Shown here: positions 11,801 through 21,665 of the stretch, in pieces | How positions within the stretch are numbered: the stretch's first letter is position 1 | Layout of the letters: each line of letters starts with the position of its first letter | DNA from: Daphnia pulex | Taxonomy: Eukaryota > Arthropoda > Branchiopoda > Diplostraca > Daphniidae | DNA length: 64,000 bases | NCBI RefSeq assembly: GCF_021134715.1 | Contig: NC_060021.1 | Location: forward strand, 3,658,001-3,722,000 | Direction: 5' to 3' | Made by a program: the position numbers and the translations under genes | The notes under the pieces: generated by a model | What the model saw: the letters and a program-made list of their open reading frames with translations, nothing else | Databases searched by the model: none | Told to the model about the DNA's origin: nothing

Positions 11801-14264
11801 AGCCTTCGCTAAAGTTTTTCTCCATGGCTGCACGGTAGTAGGTCTCGTAGTCTCCTGATTCGCGGGCAAATTTATTCCGCATACTCTTCATTCTTAATTC
11901 CGCCGTGCGGCGGCTATCGGGAATCTCAGGAGGGATGTCGTCAATCCAAAGCACCGGGGCTGCATATCCTACGTCCAGCTTTTCAGTCTCCGCTTCCAAT
12001 TTGGTCACCGCCCTCCGATGTTCAGCCGTCATGCATTCCGATTGGAATTCGGTGCCAAATGACTCCGTATCACAAAACCGTTTGACTTGTTCGGCGAGTT
12101 GAAGAGTGGAATCAGCTGAGGTCTGTACATGATGAATCCGGACGATATCGGGTCCACCACTGGTCGCTACCGCTCCTTGCAGTGTCCATCCCAGTCTAGT
12201 CTTGGAAGCAGTCGGCTCGTCATCTTTTCCGAATCGAGATTCACTCGCTGTGATGAGTGCGGCATGGTCTAATCCAATCAATATGTCGACACGTCCACCA
12301 CAGTCTCGAAGCGGCGGCAAGTCTTCCATATGGCTCCATCGTCCGCGTAGTTTCTCCCACTCCATGACCGGTACTGGTTTGGTGATGGAGGGGATAGTAG
12401 ATCCCTGGATCGACACTGTCTCTCCCGCCGACGTCTTTAACTGCAACTCCAGGTACTCTGAATTTACATGGACGGAGGATTCTTCACCGACGCCACCTAC
12501 AAATAAGGTCTGCCGCTGGCCAGTAAGCCGGAGTCGACGCGTCAGCCCCTCGCGAATGAGAGTTGAATCGCTTCCATCATCCATCAAAATGTTCACAGGC
12601 ACCATCTCCCCGTCGGCGTCGAGCGCGTCCAGGCGGAGCATCTTGAATGCTATTTGTCGTCGGTCGGAACGTAGAGTGTGAGGCCGGGCATTTCTTTCTA
12701 CCGGACCATTCTCCTTGTGGAGAAATTTATGATGGGACAGCTTACATCCGTCGATGCCACACTCCTTCTTGAGTGTGCAATTCATGAAGCCATGCCGGAC
12801 GCCGAAGCAGCCATAACACAATCCTCGACGTTGTGTAAAGGTCAGTCTATCACTGATGGGAAGGTCCTTGAAAAAGGTACAGTCTTCAAGGCGGTGTGAT
12901 CCTTCACATTTAAAGCAGTGTGGTTCAGTCGGTTTCTTCTCTTTCTGCTCAGTCGAGCCATGATTCTTCTGGGAGCTTGATGCTCCATGATGAGTGCGTG
13001 CACTTCTTCTCTGCTGCTGTGGTTGCTGGAATCTATTTGGCACCTGGGATGGTTGTTGACGGTCGTTCCTATTTCCTCCGTTCGCCGGCCGTTGCTGGTC
13101 ATCCGCAATTGCATAAGCATTCTGATAGTCCGTTGCTCTAGCCGTCAACCAGCGGCCAAAATCGTTGATGTTCCGATTATCGATTTCGCCTCCCCGTCCA
13201 TTGTTCCAGGCCAAACGATCGGTAAGCTGCAGCTTGAGGGACAGTCTCTCGATGATGTCAACGTGGCCCGTCTCACCAATCACCGACAGGTTGAAGAGAT
13301 GAGTTCGCACACGTTCAGAAAAGCGTTTGAAAGACTGCGGGTCATTACGCGGCGCCTCCATCCGATCCAATTCCCGCAGATGGGCCGCTCGAATCACCTT
13401 CCGACTCCCACACGTGCTCTTCAATCGCTGTAGAACCTCCTTGTATCCAGCTTCCCCTCCTCCATGGCCATGTACGATGTCAGCTAGGTCGCCCTTCAAA
13501 TAATTTTTCAATATGGCCAGCTTCTCGCTCGGAGTCTTGCTCGTAATGTGGACCAGCGCGAACCACATACTTATCCAAGAGAACCAATCAAGTGCGCGGC
13601 CCGTATAAACCTCCAGCTGAACGTTGACCGAAGATTTGGCTCCCTTCTCACGAACAATCGGTCTCTCCTTTCCGGCTAGATACGTATCAATCCAAGCATC
13701 AGGGGCTTCCGCTGGATAAAATTCAATCTTCTTGGTCGGCTTGGCTCCGACTTGCGACGCGGAGTCGGATGGGTTCAACTCCGATCCGTCTGTAGGCAAA
13801 ACATCTCCTCCTAGATCAATGATGGCCTGTTCAGCAGCTGCGACTTCTGCTCGGGCATCTCGTAGACGCTGATATGCGGTCTCCAATTCCTGTCGACGTG
13901 CAATCTGGTCTGGGGTCTCGACAGCAACTGATGAAGCATCGTCTCGGCGTAGGAGCAGATAATCTTCCACTAAAGCTGAGCAGTTGTCGATGGTTTGGGC
14001 ATACAGCTGATGTTGATTATTTTGTTGGGTCAAGACGTCGTTGTCGTCTACCAACTCGATAACGCGATCGTGAATCGTTTCCAATTCGCCCAAAAGGACT
14101 CTTGCGTCAGCTAGAAGCTTCTCAGCATCACGACGAGATAATCCAGCTGTCACGATGTGGTTGATGCGAGTGTGACAGCCAGTGATGCGGGAACGGACAA
14201 CCTTTTGTCGTCCTTTGCAGACATCCAATGTCCATGTTGATACTGGAGGGTTGGCCATTTTCAA
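8793..14264 (-). CDS. BEL/Pao gag-pol polyprotein
   Basis: A 1823-residue polyprotein that would carry out all steps of retrotransposition. Approximate residues: coiled-coil-rich gag (DUF1759-like) 1-400; Cys/His zinc knuckle starting CFKC near 450; aspartic protease-like DDGSDSTLI near 560; reverse transcriptase with catalytic YVDD near 975; RNase H TFADAS near 1156; integrase zinc-binding HDSMHH...CVPC near 1440; DDE catalytic core SVDYFG near 1512, SDNGTN near 1571 and FGGSHES near 1620; then a C-terminal integrase tail. No stop or frameshift interrupts it, and its length is normal for the family. The Met at 14264 is about 70 bases inside the 5' LTR edge. The stop codon (8793-8795) lies inside the 3' LTR, so the coding region runs through the polypurine tract. 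Confidence 0.95.
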   Translation of the reverse strand: MKMANPPVSTWTLDVCKGRQKVVRSRITGCHTRINHIVTAGLSRRDAEKLLADARVLLGELETIHDRVIELVDDNDVLTQQNNQHQLYAQTIDNCSALVEDYLLLRRDDASSVAVETPDQIARRQELETAYQRLRDARAEVAAAEQAIIDLGGDVLPTDGSELNPSDSASQVGAKPTKKIEFYPAEAPDAWIDTYLAGKERPIVREKGAKSSVNVQLEVYTGRALDWFSWISMWFALVHITSKTPSEKLAILKNYLKGDLADIVHGHGGGEAGYKEVLQRLKSTCGSRKVIRAAHLRELDRMEAPRNDPQSFKRFSERVRTHLFNLSVIGETGHVDIIERLSLKLQLTDRLAWNNGRGGEIDNRNINDFGRWLTARATDYQNAYAIADDQQRPANGGNRNDRQQPSQVPNRFQQPQQQRRSARTHHGASSSQKNHGSTEQKEKKPTEPHCFKCEGSHRLEDCTFFKDLPISDRLTFTQRRGLCYGCFGVRHGFMNCTLKKECGIDGCKLSHHKFLHKENGPVERNARPHTLRSDRRQIAFKMLRLDALDADGEMVPVNILMDDGSDSTLIREGLTRRLRLTGQRQTLFVGGVGEESSVHVNSEYLELQLKTSAGETVSIQGSTIPSITKPVPVMEWEKLRGRWSHMEDLPPLRDCGGRVDILIGLDHAALITASESRFGKDDEPTASKTRLGWTLQGAVATSGGPDIVRIHHVQTSADSTLQLAEQVKRFCDTESFGTEFQSECMTAEHRRAVTKLEAETEKLDVGYAAPVLWIDDIPPEIPDSRRTAELRMKSMRNKFARESGDYETYYRAAMEKNFSEGYARRLTPEEIQQRPTKYFLPHFGVPKKAGRPELRLVFDAAAKSNGKCLNDFVTSGPALQNPLPAVLIRFREGEIGWSADIGAMFSRIRLKDADRPYHRFLWPEVDGTISTCEMTRVTFGVTCSPYVAIRTTWRAADDAGPEMKEAADDVREDIYVDDYLASTSRLEDAVRRATGVNKVLADGDFHLGHWVSNSSQLLSAVQPDSDNGTTVKTQVRSISDDPELILGIVWNPSTDHLGFRVKVSSVNYTRVGLLAQVAGLFDPLGTAAPMTVKAKIKLRELGVKGLQWEDPVVGDEKEWWEEYFQKIGRLKEIELPRCLFPKAEEIVRTELHTFADASEEACAASCYTRVVYQDGRVLVRHIKTATKLAPLKTVSVCKLELNAGLMGARLAKFVQTALKRKMDCRYFWTDSSTVRNWVRAVSSHYQVYVSHRIGEIQTLTEPHEWRFVPGRLNPADAATRSQMEEEEIPSWWLDGPPFLYEEEPAWPKDLPWMAAKEELRSVHVHLNSTAVESPIVFNWKDVKISAQDIPALIRLEGEFLNLVKQSQREVYSEELKRLQQTKPLRSTSPLLPLTPFLDESGVLRLGGRLSRAKLPYDVMHPPLLSGKHPLSRMIIRAFHDSMHHLGTDFVLSHVRQHFWVTGGRELVKRVRNECVPCRRFRPKAALQMMADVHRARLGAGHPPFTYTSVDYFGPIDVTHGRGTAKRWGVLFTCMVTRAVYVDIAISLSASDFLMVLRRFISVYRKPAHMFSDNGTNLTGAERLLRVELDRLKDDSVLTTELKALRIEWFFQPAQTPHFGGSHESLVRSVKNAFYAALDQEKSVLRTPSDEVLRTLLFEVSGLLNSRPLTYCSSDPDDFRALTPNDFLNRAPVADLPAGDFNKALPRDHYGYVQRITNFFWDVWRGSFLQSMTSRKKWRTPARNFAVGDFILDDWKNAPRGRWRTGKIVKVYPGADGLVRAADVEFSTGILRRGTNQLALLEACSPDPAEDATESGSGENGAAI
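8809..8818 (-). other. Polypurine tract of BEL/Pao element
   Basis: The minus strand reads CGGGGGAGAA directly before the 3' LTR, the expected plus-strand primer site. It is also coding, since the gag-pol frame ends in the LTR. Confidence 0.65.
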
Positions 14265-14313
14265 TCAAGGCTTCGAATCAAGGTCAGTCCAAGGTCAATT
14301 CAATTGATTCTAA

Positions 14314-14332
14314 GCTCCGGTTCGAAGGACCA
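14314..14332 (-). other. tRNA primer binding site of BEL/Pao element
   Basis: The minus strand reads TGGTCCTTCGAACCGGAGC two bases after the 5' LTR. Its complement ends in CCA and contains GGTTCGA, like the T-arm and acceptor end of a tRNA. I do not assign the isoacceptor. Confidence 0.7.
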
Positions 14333-14334
14333 GA

Positions 14335-15086
14335 TGGTCTATCGATTTGTAAGTGGACTGTATAATTGGGTCAATCAGAAATCATGCAGATCAAAACATG
14401 CAAATAAATCACATCGAGATCATGCACGTCACATCTAAGATCACATCCAAATCATGAAATCACATCAATCCTGGGGAAAGATAAAACATCAATAAGTAAC
14501 GAGTCAACAGACAGAATAATGGCAAACTAATAATACCTGGGGGAAACCCAGTCTTCGATGGAATATAAATCACACTAATGGGGCCCTTGGTCGGACACAC
14601 CCACTCTAATACAATCATGCAATAAAACCTGGAGGAAAGATAATTTAGCATGACTAGGGAAAGCAAAATAACAATAAGCCAGATACCTGACGGCTTAAGT
14701 GGCCTTTGCCACTGTGTCAGAAAGATGAGAGTGTGACGATGTCGGTGAATGCCACCCAACACGTCTAGGTCAGTCAAATGCAAATACTGAGAAGTTACTT
14801 CTCTAAAGAACACAGACGGTAACATTAACAATGGGCCAGAAAACATAAAACAATTAAAATACCTGTCAATCCAGAAGTTAAATCAGTATAGAAAGAGTGA
14901 CAGTCACAATATCGTAAAAGAAGATTACTTGATTGACAGGGGGGAAGGGGGGAACGAGACTAAACAGTTTCTTAAAACAAGTGGCGCCACAGGAATTAAT
15001 TAACAAAACAAAGAGTTTAATAGATGGCCACACATGTCATACATCTAGCTGGGCAAAACGAACAGAGGGCCTAAATCGCGGCTCCA
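14335..15086 (-). repeat. 5' LTR of BEL/Pao element
   Basis: 752 bp, ends TG...CA, matching 8057-8808. It would carry the element's promoter, reading on the minus strand into gag. Confidence 0.9.
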
Positions 15087-15091
15087 ACATC
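15087..15091. repeat. Target site duplication of BEL/Pao element (right copy)
   Basis: ACATC, identical to 8052-8056. Confidence 0.85.
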
Positions 15092-16584
15092 TTACTATCT
15101 CATCTCTCTATTACACAAATTGCCTATATGCCACGATTATCATTCTGTGTTAAGGTATATGAATATTAGAAATAGTTAAGCTACTGGAAATCATGTTACC
15201 AGAATCGAACTCGTAAAACTACGCAATCTAGGATAGGTTATATTAGGTATACGAGCAGGCATAATTACACTTTTGGGGATTTTACTCTTATAATCAAAAA
15301 TGTTTTTATCAAGACTCTTATTAAGATGCGGTCGGATGCGGGTACAACGAATCCCGTACTATTTTCACGCAAAAATTATCAATATTTAAATTTCCAGAAA
15401 TTTAAGTACCTATATTTTGTCTATTGCATATTGCGCGGACTGTACTTTGTCTAAAGCGTAATAGGCTGTTTGATTGAAAATGAAGATTTCGTGAGTGCCG
15501 CCGTGTTAATATATCGATTGTGATGTACAGTATCCTGCACGGAAACTGGGACAGCCGCTAGGTGGTTCTTACGAGTATCCTGTGTAAAACCCCTAGCGGC
15601 TGTCCCAGTTTCCGTGCAGGATACTGTACAGTATACAATATGATTACTTCAAAGGATTTTATTCGTATTTCTTTGACAGTATTCAGATTTAGACAAAAGT
15701 TACAGGAAAGCATAAGCTAAAAATGTTTTCAAAATCATGTGTCCAATAGCCTAGACTTCAACGCTCAGCAAATAAGGTCAAGAAATAAAGTCAAATTGTG
15801 CGGACTGGAAGCTTTTAAGCTTTTAAGTAGTAGTCGAATTCGGGACTGGTTCCAAACTCCTGTTTCCTAAACGTGAAATTATTTCGATTTTTCTCGTCTA
15901 GCGCTCAAGATTTTAAACTTTTAAAGTATAGGGGAGTGGAAATGTGCAGAATAGTCTCAGAGCTGAACAATTGAATTTTGATTTTCAGGATAGCGGGATA
16001 TAATTTCGAAACATGGAAAACGAGCGGCTGAAAGGAGATATTACAACTTCACGAACAAAAGAATGAGGTGCCGGACGAATCAAGCTGATTTTTAGCTAAC
16101 TCTACGTTGTACGATGAACTTATTACTTGCAAACTTCTCATCCTTCTCGTTCATCCGGAGCTCGTCCTGAACCTTCAGAAACAAATATTCAATGTTGTCG
16201 CAACTATATAGAAGCACCTTTAGCGAATTCTATTTTTCTGTTTGATATGGAATAAGATTGAAAAATGGACGCTTGTTTTAATGCATGCTTGGGTTGACGT
16301 ATATTTTGTAGATCTATGAACTGGTTAATACAGGCAAACATGTATAATCTTCTGTCGCTCGAAATATTTACTGGTATTTATAACGTTATTTGCGTAGGAA
16401 ATGTATGCCTTAACTATGAACACTAGTTTGAGAGTACAATAATACTATCGAGTATCAGATGGGGTAAGAGTTATGATTTCATTCTTGTCCAGTTACGGAT
16501 GGATAATCTTTATGAAGCGCGCAAGTCCATTATGTTTGATCAATTCTTTTATTAAATCTTGGAGATGAGGAACGTCCCTGTTGA
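15092..16584. other. Intergenic, 3' flank of opsin 3
   Basis: No gene recognised apart from the hairpin at 15525-15629. Near 16282-16323 a GCATGCTTGGGTTGACGTATA-like stretch resembles blocks 3' of opsins 4, 5 and 6. A minus-strand AATAAA at 16548-16553 lies about 32 bases past the opsin 3 stop. Confidence 0.4.
15525..15629. repeat. Perfect 38-bp inverted repeat (foldback or MITE)
   Basis: Left arm 15525-15562 is the exact reverse complement of right arm 15592-15629, with a 29-base spacer. The outer end reads GTACAGTATCC and the inner end CCGCTAGG. There is no ORF. It is either a miniature foldback transposon or a hairpin-forming transcript source. Confidence 0.75.
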
Positions 16585-18090
16585 TTATCCCTGGGTTGTT
16601 CCGGAATCTTCCGTTTTAGTCGAGTTTGTCGATTGGTCATCACCACCATGCTTTTTGCCTTTCTTGTTTTCAACAACGATGCACAGCCATGGGTATAGGT
16701 CCTTCAAACACTGTAACGAATAACGTTAAAAAAAATTCTCAGGTGATTGCATCAACGTTTGTAGTGTTTACCTCTCGATATTTAGGATGCGATAGGGCAT
16801 AGATGATGGGATTGTAAACGCAGGAAGTCTTTGCCAAAATAACTGGCAGTTCGCAAATCAACGGAGTGATCTTGGAAGTGTCTCCCCAGGTACCCAACAT
16901 GCAAACGGCAGCGAACGGAGTCCAGGCCAATACCCAAAGCGTCACGTTAATGCAAGCGACTTTAGCAATGCGGATTTCAGCCGAAACAGCCTGCTGGTCG
17001 CTGTTGCTCCTCAGCGAAGTGACGTTCATCTTTTTGGCTTGCTGACGCAATTCATCTTCGTGGTGGAAAACAGCACGGACGATGAAATAGTAGCAGCTGA
17101 TGATAATGATGACGGGAATGACGTAGATAGCAAGGGTAGTGGCCAGAATGTGGGTCTTGTTGCTCATATCGGTGGTTACACCATCGAAAGAACACCTTAT
17201 TGGTTAAAATAGCGGTATATAGTTTCGAAAAGAGGTGTGTTTATTATAGTGAAAATATAAAAATGCATTACGTTCCCAGCATCCCGTCCATGGCGTAGTA
17301 ACCCCATCCAACTAGCGGACATACAGACCAACCAAAGGACCACAACCAGCTCAATATGATAAAAGTTGATGCCTTTCCAAAAGTCAACGGGGCAGCGTTG
17401 AATCCTTTGACGATGACGTTGTACCTATTCAGGGGATCGTTAAATTGAATTCAATAATTCAATATTAATTACAAGATTATAATCTTCGATAATTTACCGA
17501 TCCCACGAAATGAGAACTAGAGTTGTGATTTGGCTGTATCCACATATTGCACCTGATGTAAATAATTTCATGCAATGTAGATTTCAAGGCTATTAAGTCA
17601 TATTCGTTGAGGTTAAAAAATTACCGCAAAAGGCGTGAATCTGGCAGCCTAAATCGCCAAAACGCCACGGTCCTCCAGTGAAAAAGTTGTAGCATGCCTC
17701 AGGTAGAAGAGTGATCATCAAAAGGAAATCGGAAACTGCCAGGTTCATCACGAGCATATTTGACGGTGTTCTCAGTGCCGGGCAGCTACCCAAGATTCTC
17801 AATACCATGTAGTTTCCACCGGTAGCCATAACGCCTTCATGGTTATCAAGATTACAGGGTGATTTAGTAATTTGGACTGAAGATTCAAATATTTATAATT
17901 TACCAATGACCAAATAGAGGATTCCGAATAGATAGTAAATCATTGGGTGCGGAGCTTTCTGGGTTTGCCAATGCGGATGAAGGAAACTGCGGATCTCTTC
18001 CGGCGCGAAGGCGTAGACGGTGAAAGAGTCGGGAAGTACCCATGGGTTGAACGGCTGCTGCTGAGCCATTGCGGTCACGTTAGTCGCCAT
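16585..18090 (-). CDS. Opsin 3, long-wavelength-type rhabdomeric opsin
   Basis: Photoreceptor GPCR, Gq class. Six coding exons: 18090-17904, 17834-17625, 17552-17498, 17424-17272, 17195-16772, 16710-16585, total 1155 bases (384 residues). Exon lengths equal opsin 2 one for one. It has NVT near the N-terminus, GCQIH, SWDRY with an intron inside the Arg codon, TCSF, LAKTS with the chromophore Lys, NPIIY, HPKYR, and a tail ending EDSGTTQG. Exon 1 and about 190 bases of upstream DNA are almost identical to opsin 2, but intron 1 is not. An AG acceptor (TAGCAG) just before the ATG implies a leader intron. No stop or frameshift; it appears functional. Confidence 0.95.
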
Positions 18091-18410
18091 AATTATCTGC
18101 TAGAAAGGGTTTGTCGTTCGAAAGAAAACTAAACCTGAAAAAGTTCAATAAATTCATTCAAAGACTAATGGAGACAAAACAGTTATAGGTTAAGAATTAC
18201 TTTGAAGTTGATGCAAAAAGTAGTTGATATTATTTTAAACTGATGGACTGAAATAGCAGAGAAATAGACTGGATGCCTGTTGTTGGTTAGTTATGTTGTA
18301 TAGGCAGGTGGCCGGTTGCTTTGACAACTGAATGGACTTGCTGGCAGCTTCGACTTTGCAGCAACTTGAGGTGACTGCCGGCAAAGTACTGACCAACAAA
18401 GTTGCCGTCC

Positions 18411-18593
18411 CTTTTATGTGACTCGAACCTCCGCTGTGTCTGGTTTGGCTTTGACAGGTAGTTCTTTTTGTCACCAAGAAACTAATGATTAATTGAATTA
18501 TAGGTGTAGAGGAAAATCCATTTTTTTAGTCCATAAGACAGGTTGCATAGTGTCCAAGACACCGAGACGTACGAGACTAAGTTAATTGGATAG
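18411..18593 (-). promoter_or_regulatory. Opsin 3 promoter region
   Basis: A minus-strand ATAAAAG box lies at 18411-18417. TAATTGAATTA at 18490-18500 is an exact match to the RCSI consensus TAATTGNATTA, and TAATTGGATAG lies at 18583-18593. Both sit where the other opsins have the same kind of motif. Confidence 0.5.
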
Positions 18594-20532
18594 AGAGCTG
18601 AAGGGTATACATTTTGCAAATCTTCTTACTTATGAACTTTTGATGGTTGTTTGTCCTTTTGCCTGGTTCCGTGAAACATAATTGGTACCTACGCTCTCTG
18701 CGAGTAAATTTATTTCTTTTCTTTTACCATTTCAATTGGATTACACACAGGTAGTTATGATGCTCATATTCTCGTACCGTCTCATTCTAGATCAACAGTG
18801 GAAAGCCTATTTGCTCTTTTCTCACCATATTAGCTACGAGAGACTGATTAGCAAAAGAAAAAGGTCATCAGCGCCCTACCAAAATTAATATTACCAGGCT
18901 TGAGGAGTGGTGAGCTCCTCAGTCGTATTCTAAACGTAGCAGACGCTAGATTTCTGTACATGAACGCAATAACACTACTGATGAAGATACAACCGCTTAT
19001 TAAAACATAAAGTAGCATCGCAGTTTGAGGTAAGTGTTAACGTTAAGATTATTTCTTTAGAAAACAACAAAAAACAATTGACTCGCGATTTTCGAATTTT
19101 CTTTATATACTATAATTATACATCTTTAACGAAAAGACAATTTCTGTCGTGCGGATTTGTATTTTCTCCCCTTCCGTATTTTCGCGTTCATTTACGGTGG
19201 GCCTCGTACGGCACAGCCAGAGTCCGCAAAATCAATTACAGCAGTTAATATACATGATCTAACGAATTTCGATTGGGGTTTGTTTATGAACTTTATAGCC
19301 TTTTGTATTTAGATGTTTCGATAACAGGAAATTATACTTCTTAAGATCCTCCTGCCCACGATTTCACTTGATCAAATCACGACGTACACATCACAAGTTC
19401 ACAACACGCGAATTCATGTCACTTCCTGGGTGGTACAATTTACTGCATGACATTTTAATTTTGTCGTTTGGAGATTATATCCAATACCTAATTGCTCTAT
19501 TTTTAAGTGCCGCAATTTGCGAGATTTTACGAGAGAATTTTGAAAAACAAACAAACAAAAAAACATGATTTTGATTGGAAAATGAAGTGATCGCTTGGTT
19601 TTTGCTGACATCAATCAACAATGCTGGGGAAATCCGTTTTATAAAACAAATACTGATAGCGTTGTAGCAATAGTGTTATAAGTCTAGTAATCACCACTGA
19701 ATCACATTTCTTTCGTGCTGGGTTCGTAGTATGTGGTAAAGCCGTTCGTAGTTTGCTTCCTCGGACATATTCGACTGGCTTTGTAATATATAGCATGGCC
19801 TTGTGCTATAATCCATTTTGGAAGCATAAAGTCGCTCAGTATTGTAAAGGGCTTCTCGGTATAAATGATACGATTGTGGTTGGTTGTGATAACCTATAAG
19901 AGTCTAACTTATGTTTAACTGATTGTGGAATGCGAACCCCTTTTATAACGTGTAATAACTCTGCCCGTCAATCGCGCCAATATCCAAGTTATAAACGTAT
20001 TACGTCAATCCTTTGTTATAGAAAACCCTTGGCTTTGCTGGCCTAGAAAACTCTCGCATTTGATAATGAATTAATGAGTTCACGCGAAGCTAGTAGTGTT
20101 TTTTCCATGGCAAAAATAAGTTATATTTGTTCCAAATGACTGTAGGCCTACTGACTGTAGTAAAAATATAGAAACACTAGAATTTTATAAAAATATTTCT
20201 AGTATTAACAATAATTTTATTTTTATGTTTTTACCTGGGAGAGACTTTAAATTATAGTCTTATCATGTTGGTGCCTGAAACTAATCCAAGCCAAACAAAT
20301 TAAAGGGAAGGCAGAATACGGAGCTCCAGAAAATCGTTATTCATTCAGAAACATTTTTTCGTATTATGTATTATTTAATCAACGAAAAACGTAAATATAA
20401 TTTTTCGCTTTGACATCGAAACAGTTTAATTAAAAATAGCTCTACTGAAAATGTTGTTGAGTAACGAAATTATACAAGTCATATCAAAATTAAAATATGA
20501 ATATGATCCATAACCAATAACCATGAACGGCA
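18594..20532. other. Intergenic between opsin 3 and the 20.5-kb inverted repeat
   Basis: AT-rich, with several open frames of about 60-70 codons. I recognise none as a gene or element. Confidence 0.4.
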
Positions 20533-20805
20533 TATGGGGCTCTTCGGGATCTGTTTTATTTAGCCGATTTATCTGGCAACGCAGCATGGCGCCAGTCTTT
20601 TTTGAGGGAAGAACGGGGAGAAGAGGGAGAATGGGACGAGTGGGAGGGAGGAGGGCGTACGAAAAAAAAGGGGACCCACGTTTCCTCTTCTCCCCCATTC
20701 GTCCCATTCTCCCTCTTCTCCCCGTTCTTCCCTCAAAAAAGACTGGCGCCATGCTGCGTTGCCAGATAAATCGGCTAAATAAAACAGATCCCGAAGAGCC
20801 CCATA
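20533..20805. repeat. Long inverted-repeat MITE, about 112-bp arms
   Basis: Arms run about 20533-20647 and 20692-20805 and are nearly perfect reverse complements. The outer ends read ATGGGGCTCTTCGGG and the inner part is a purine/pyrimidine tract. Open frames across it on both strands are products of the symmetry. The ends GCTCTTCGGG and the inner AACGCAGCA resemble the element at 43404-43636, so both seem to belong to one family. Confidence 0.75.
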
Positions 20806-21665
20806 GCCCTATAAAGTATGTAAGAAAAATTAGATGTATTTTGATGCATGCTGGGTTGTATATTTTTATCTATGAACTGTGAGATACAGACAATAACTTT
20901 GTATATTGCGGTAGATATTTAATACGTGCACTCATAACGCGGTAATGTTCAATCTTGTTATTTAACAGGTATCTGTCTCCTATTTACTATAAAAGCCCGA
21001 TTCCCGCCTGGCAATAATGCAGCTTCAAACCAAATCTGTAAGTAGATATATTTTTTTTAAAGAATTCTGCTGTTTCTGGTGGACGAGAAAAGTCAGAAAC
21101 TAAGACGACATTAAGCCTTCAAGCTTTACCCTTTAAGCGCGTTGAGTTCTGACATAGTTAGAGGGTTGGTTATTAGTAGAGTGCTGCAAAAAATTGCTGG
21201 ATGAAAGTTTTTAAAATTATCTTGGACATTTTGTTAAAATCATTCAACTATAATTTACTGGACAGACATCGCAGTTCTCTGCAAGCCTCCCTTTTAAACC
21301 CGAAACACCCAATACATCTGTAAAAGAATCGTGAGCGCATCCAGAGTAATTTCATTAAAAGGCCAAGTAGAGCGTCTTATTCTTAGACCATTCCCCGATT
21401 TTACGGACGCTTTTACGTATGACAAAAGAGAATCAGACTTGAATTGTAAACTAAATGGATTAAGACGGATTAGAGGGAAATTGAAATAGGTAGGATTTTA
21501 GAAAGAGGATATGTAAATCAGAAACGGTCTCATTCAGCAGCAGCGAGGTTCTGCCACATTCTGTATCAAAAGATCGTTTCTTTCCAGTTTCCAGAGCCGA
21601 AGTGAATAGGAAGAGCGTGAGTCCAGTTGATGTGCTTTCGTAACATTGAAATGTTTTCAAAAAGC
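20806..21665. other. 3' flank of opsin 4 with a block repeated near other opsins
   Basis: 20845-20880 (GCATGCTGGGTTGTATA...) and the following 200 bases, including TTTAACAGGTATCTGTCTCC, match a segment at about 25471-25680 downstream of opsin 5, with weaker matches near 30681 and 16282. A plus-strand TATAAAAG lies near 20990, followed by an ATG and a GTAAGT. No gene model could be completed. Confidence 0.4.

Larger units (their letters stand above)
8057..15086 (-). mobile_element. Complete BEL/Pao LTR retrotransposon
   Basis: A 7,030-bp element transcribed on the minus strand. Two 752-bp LTRs (8057-8808 and 14335-15086) appear identical by eye. They have TG...CA ends and a 5-bp target duplication. 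Between them is one uninterrupted gag-pol frame. The primer binding site is at 14314-14332 and the polypurine tract at 8809-8818. Domain order (gag, zinc knuckle, protease, RT, RNase H, integrase) and the DUF1759-like gag are those of BEL/Pao. All hallmarks of an autonomous, recently inserted copy are present. It lies between opsins 2 and 3. Confidence 0.93.

Noticed and set aside
9215-14062. Plus-strand open frames across the BEL/Pao coding region
   Set aside because: They are antisense shadows of the intact gag-pol frame.
20426-20882. Two about 110-codon frames with matching peptides on both strands
   Set aside because: The match comes from the inverted repeat itself; they are not genes.
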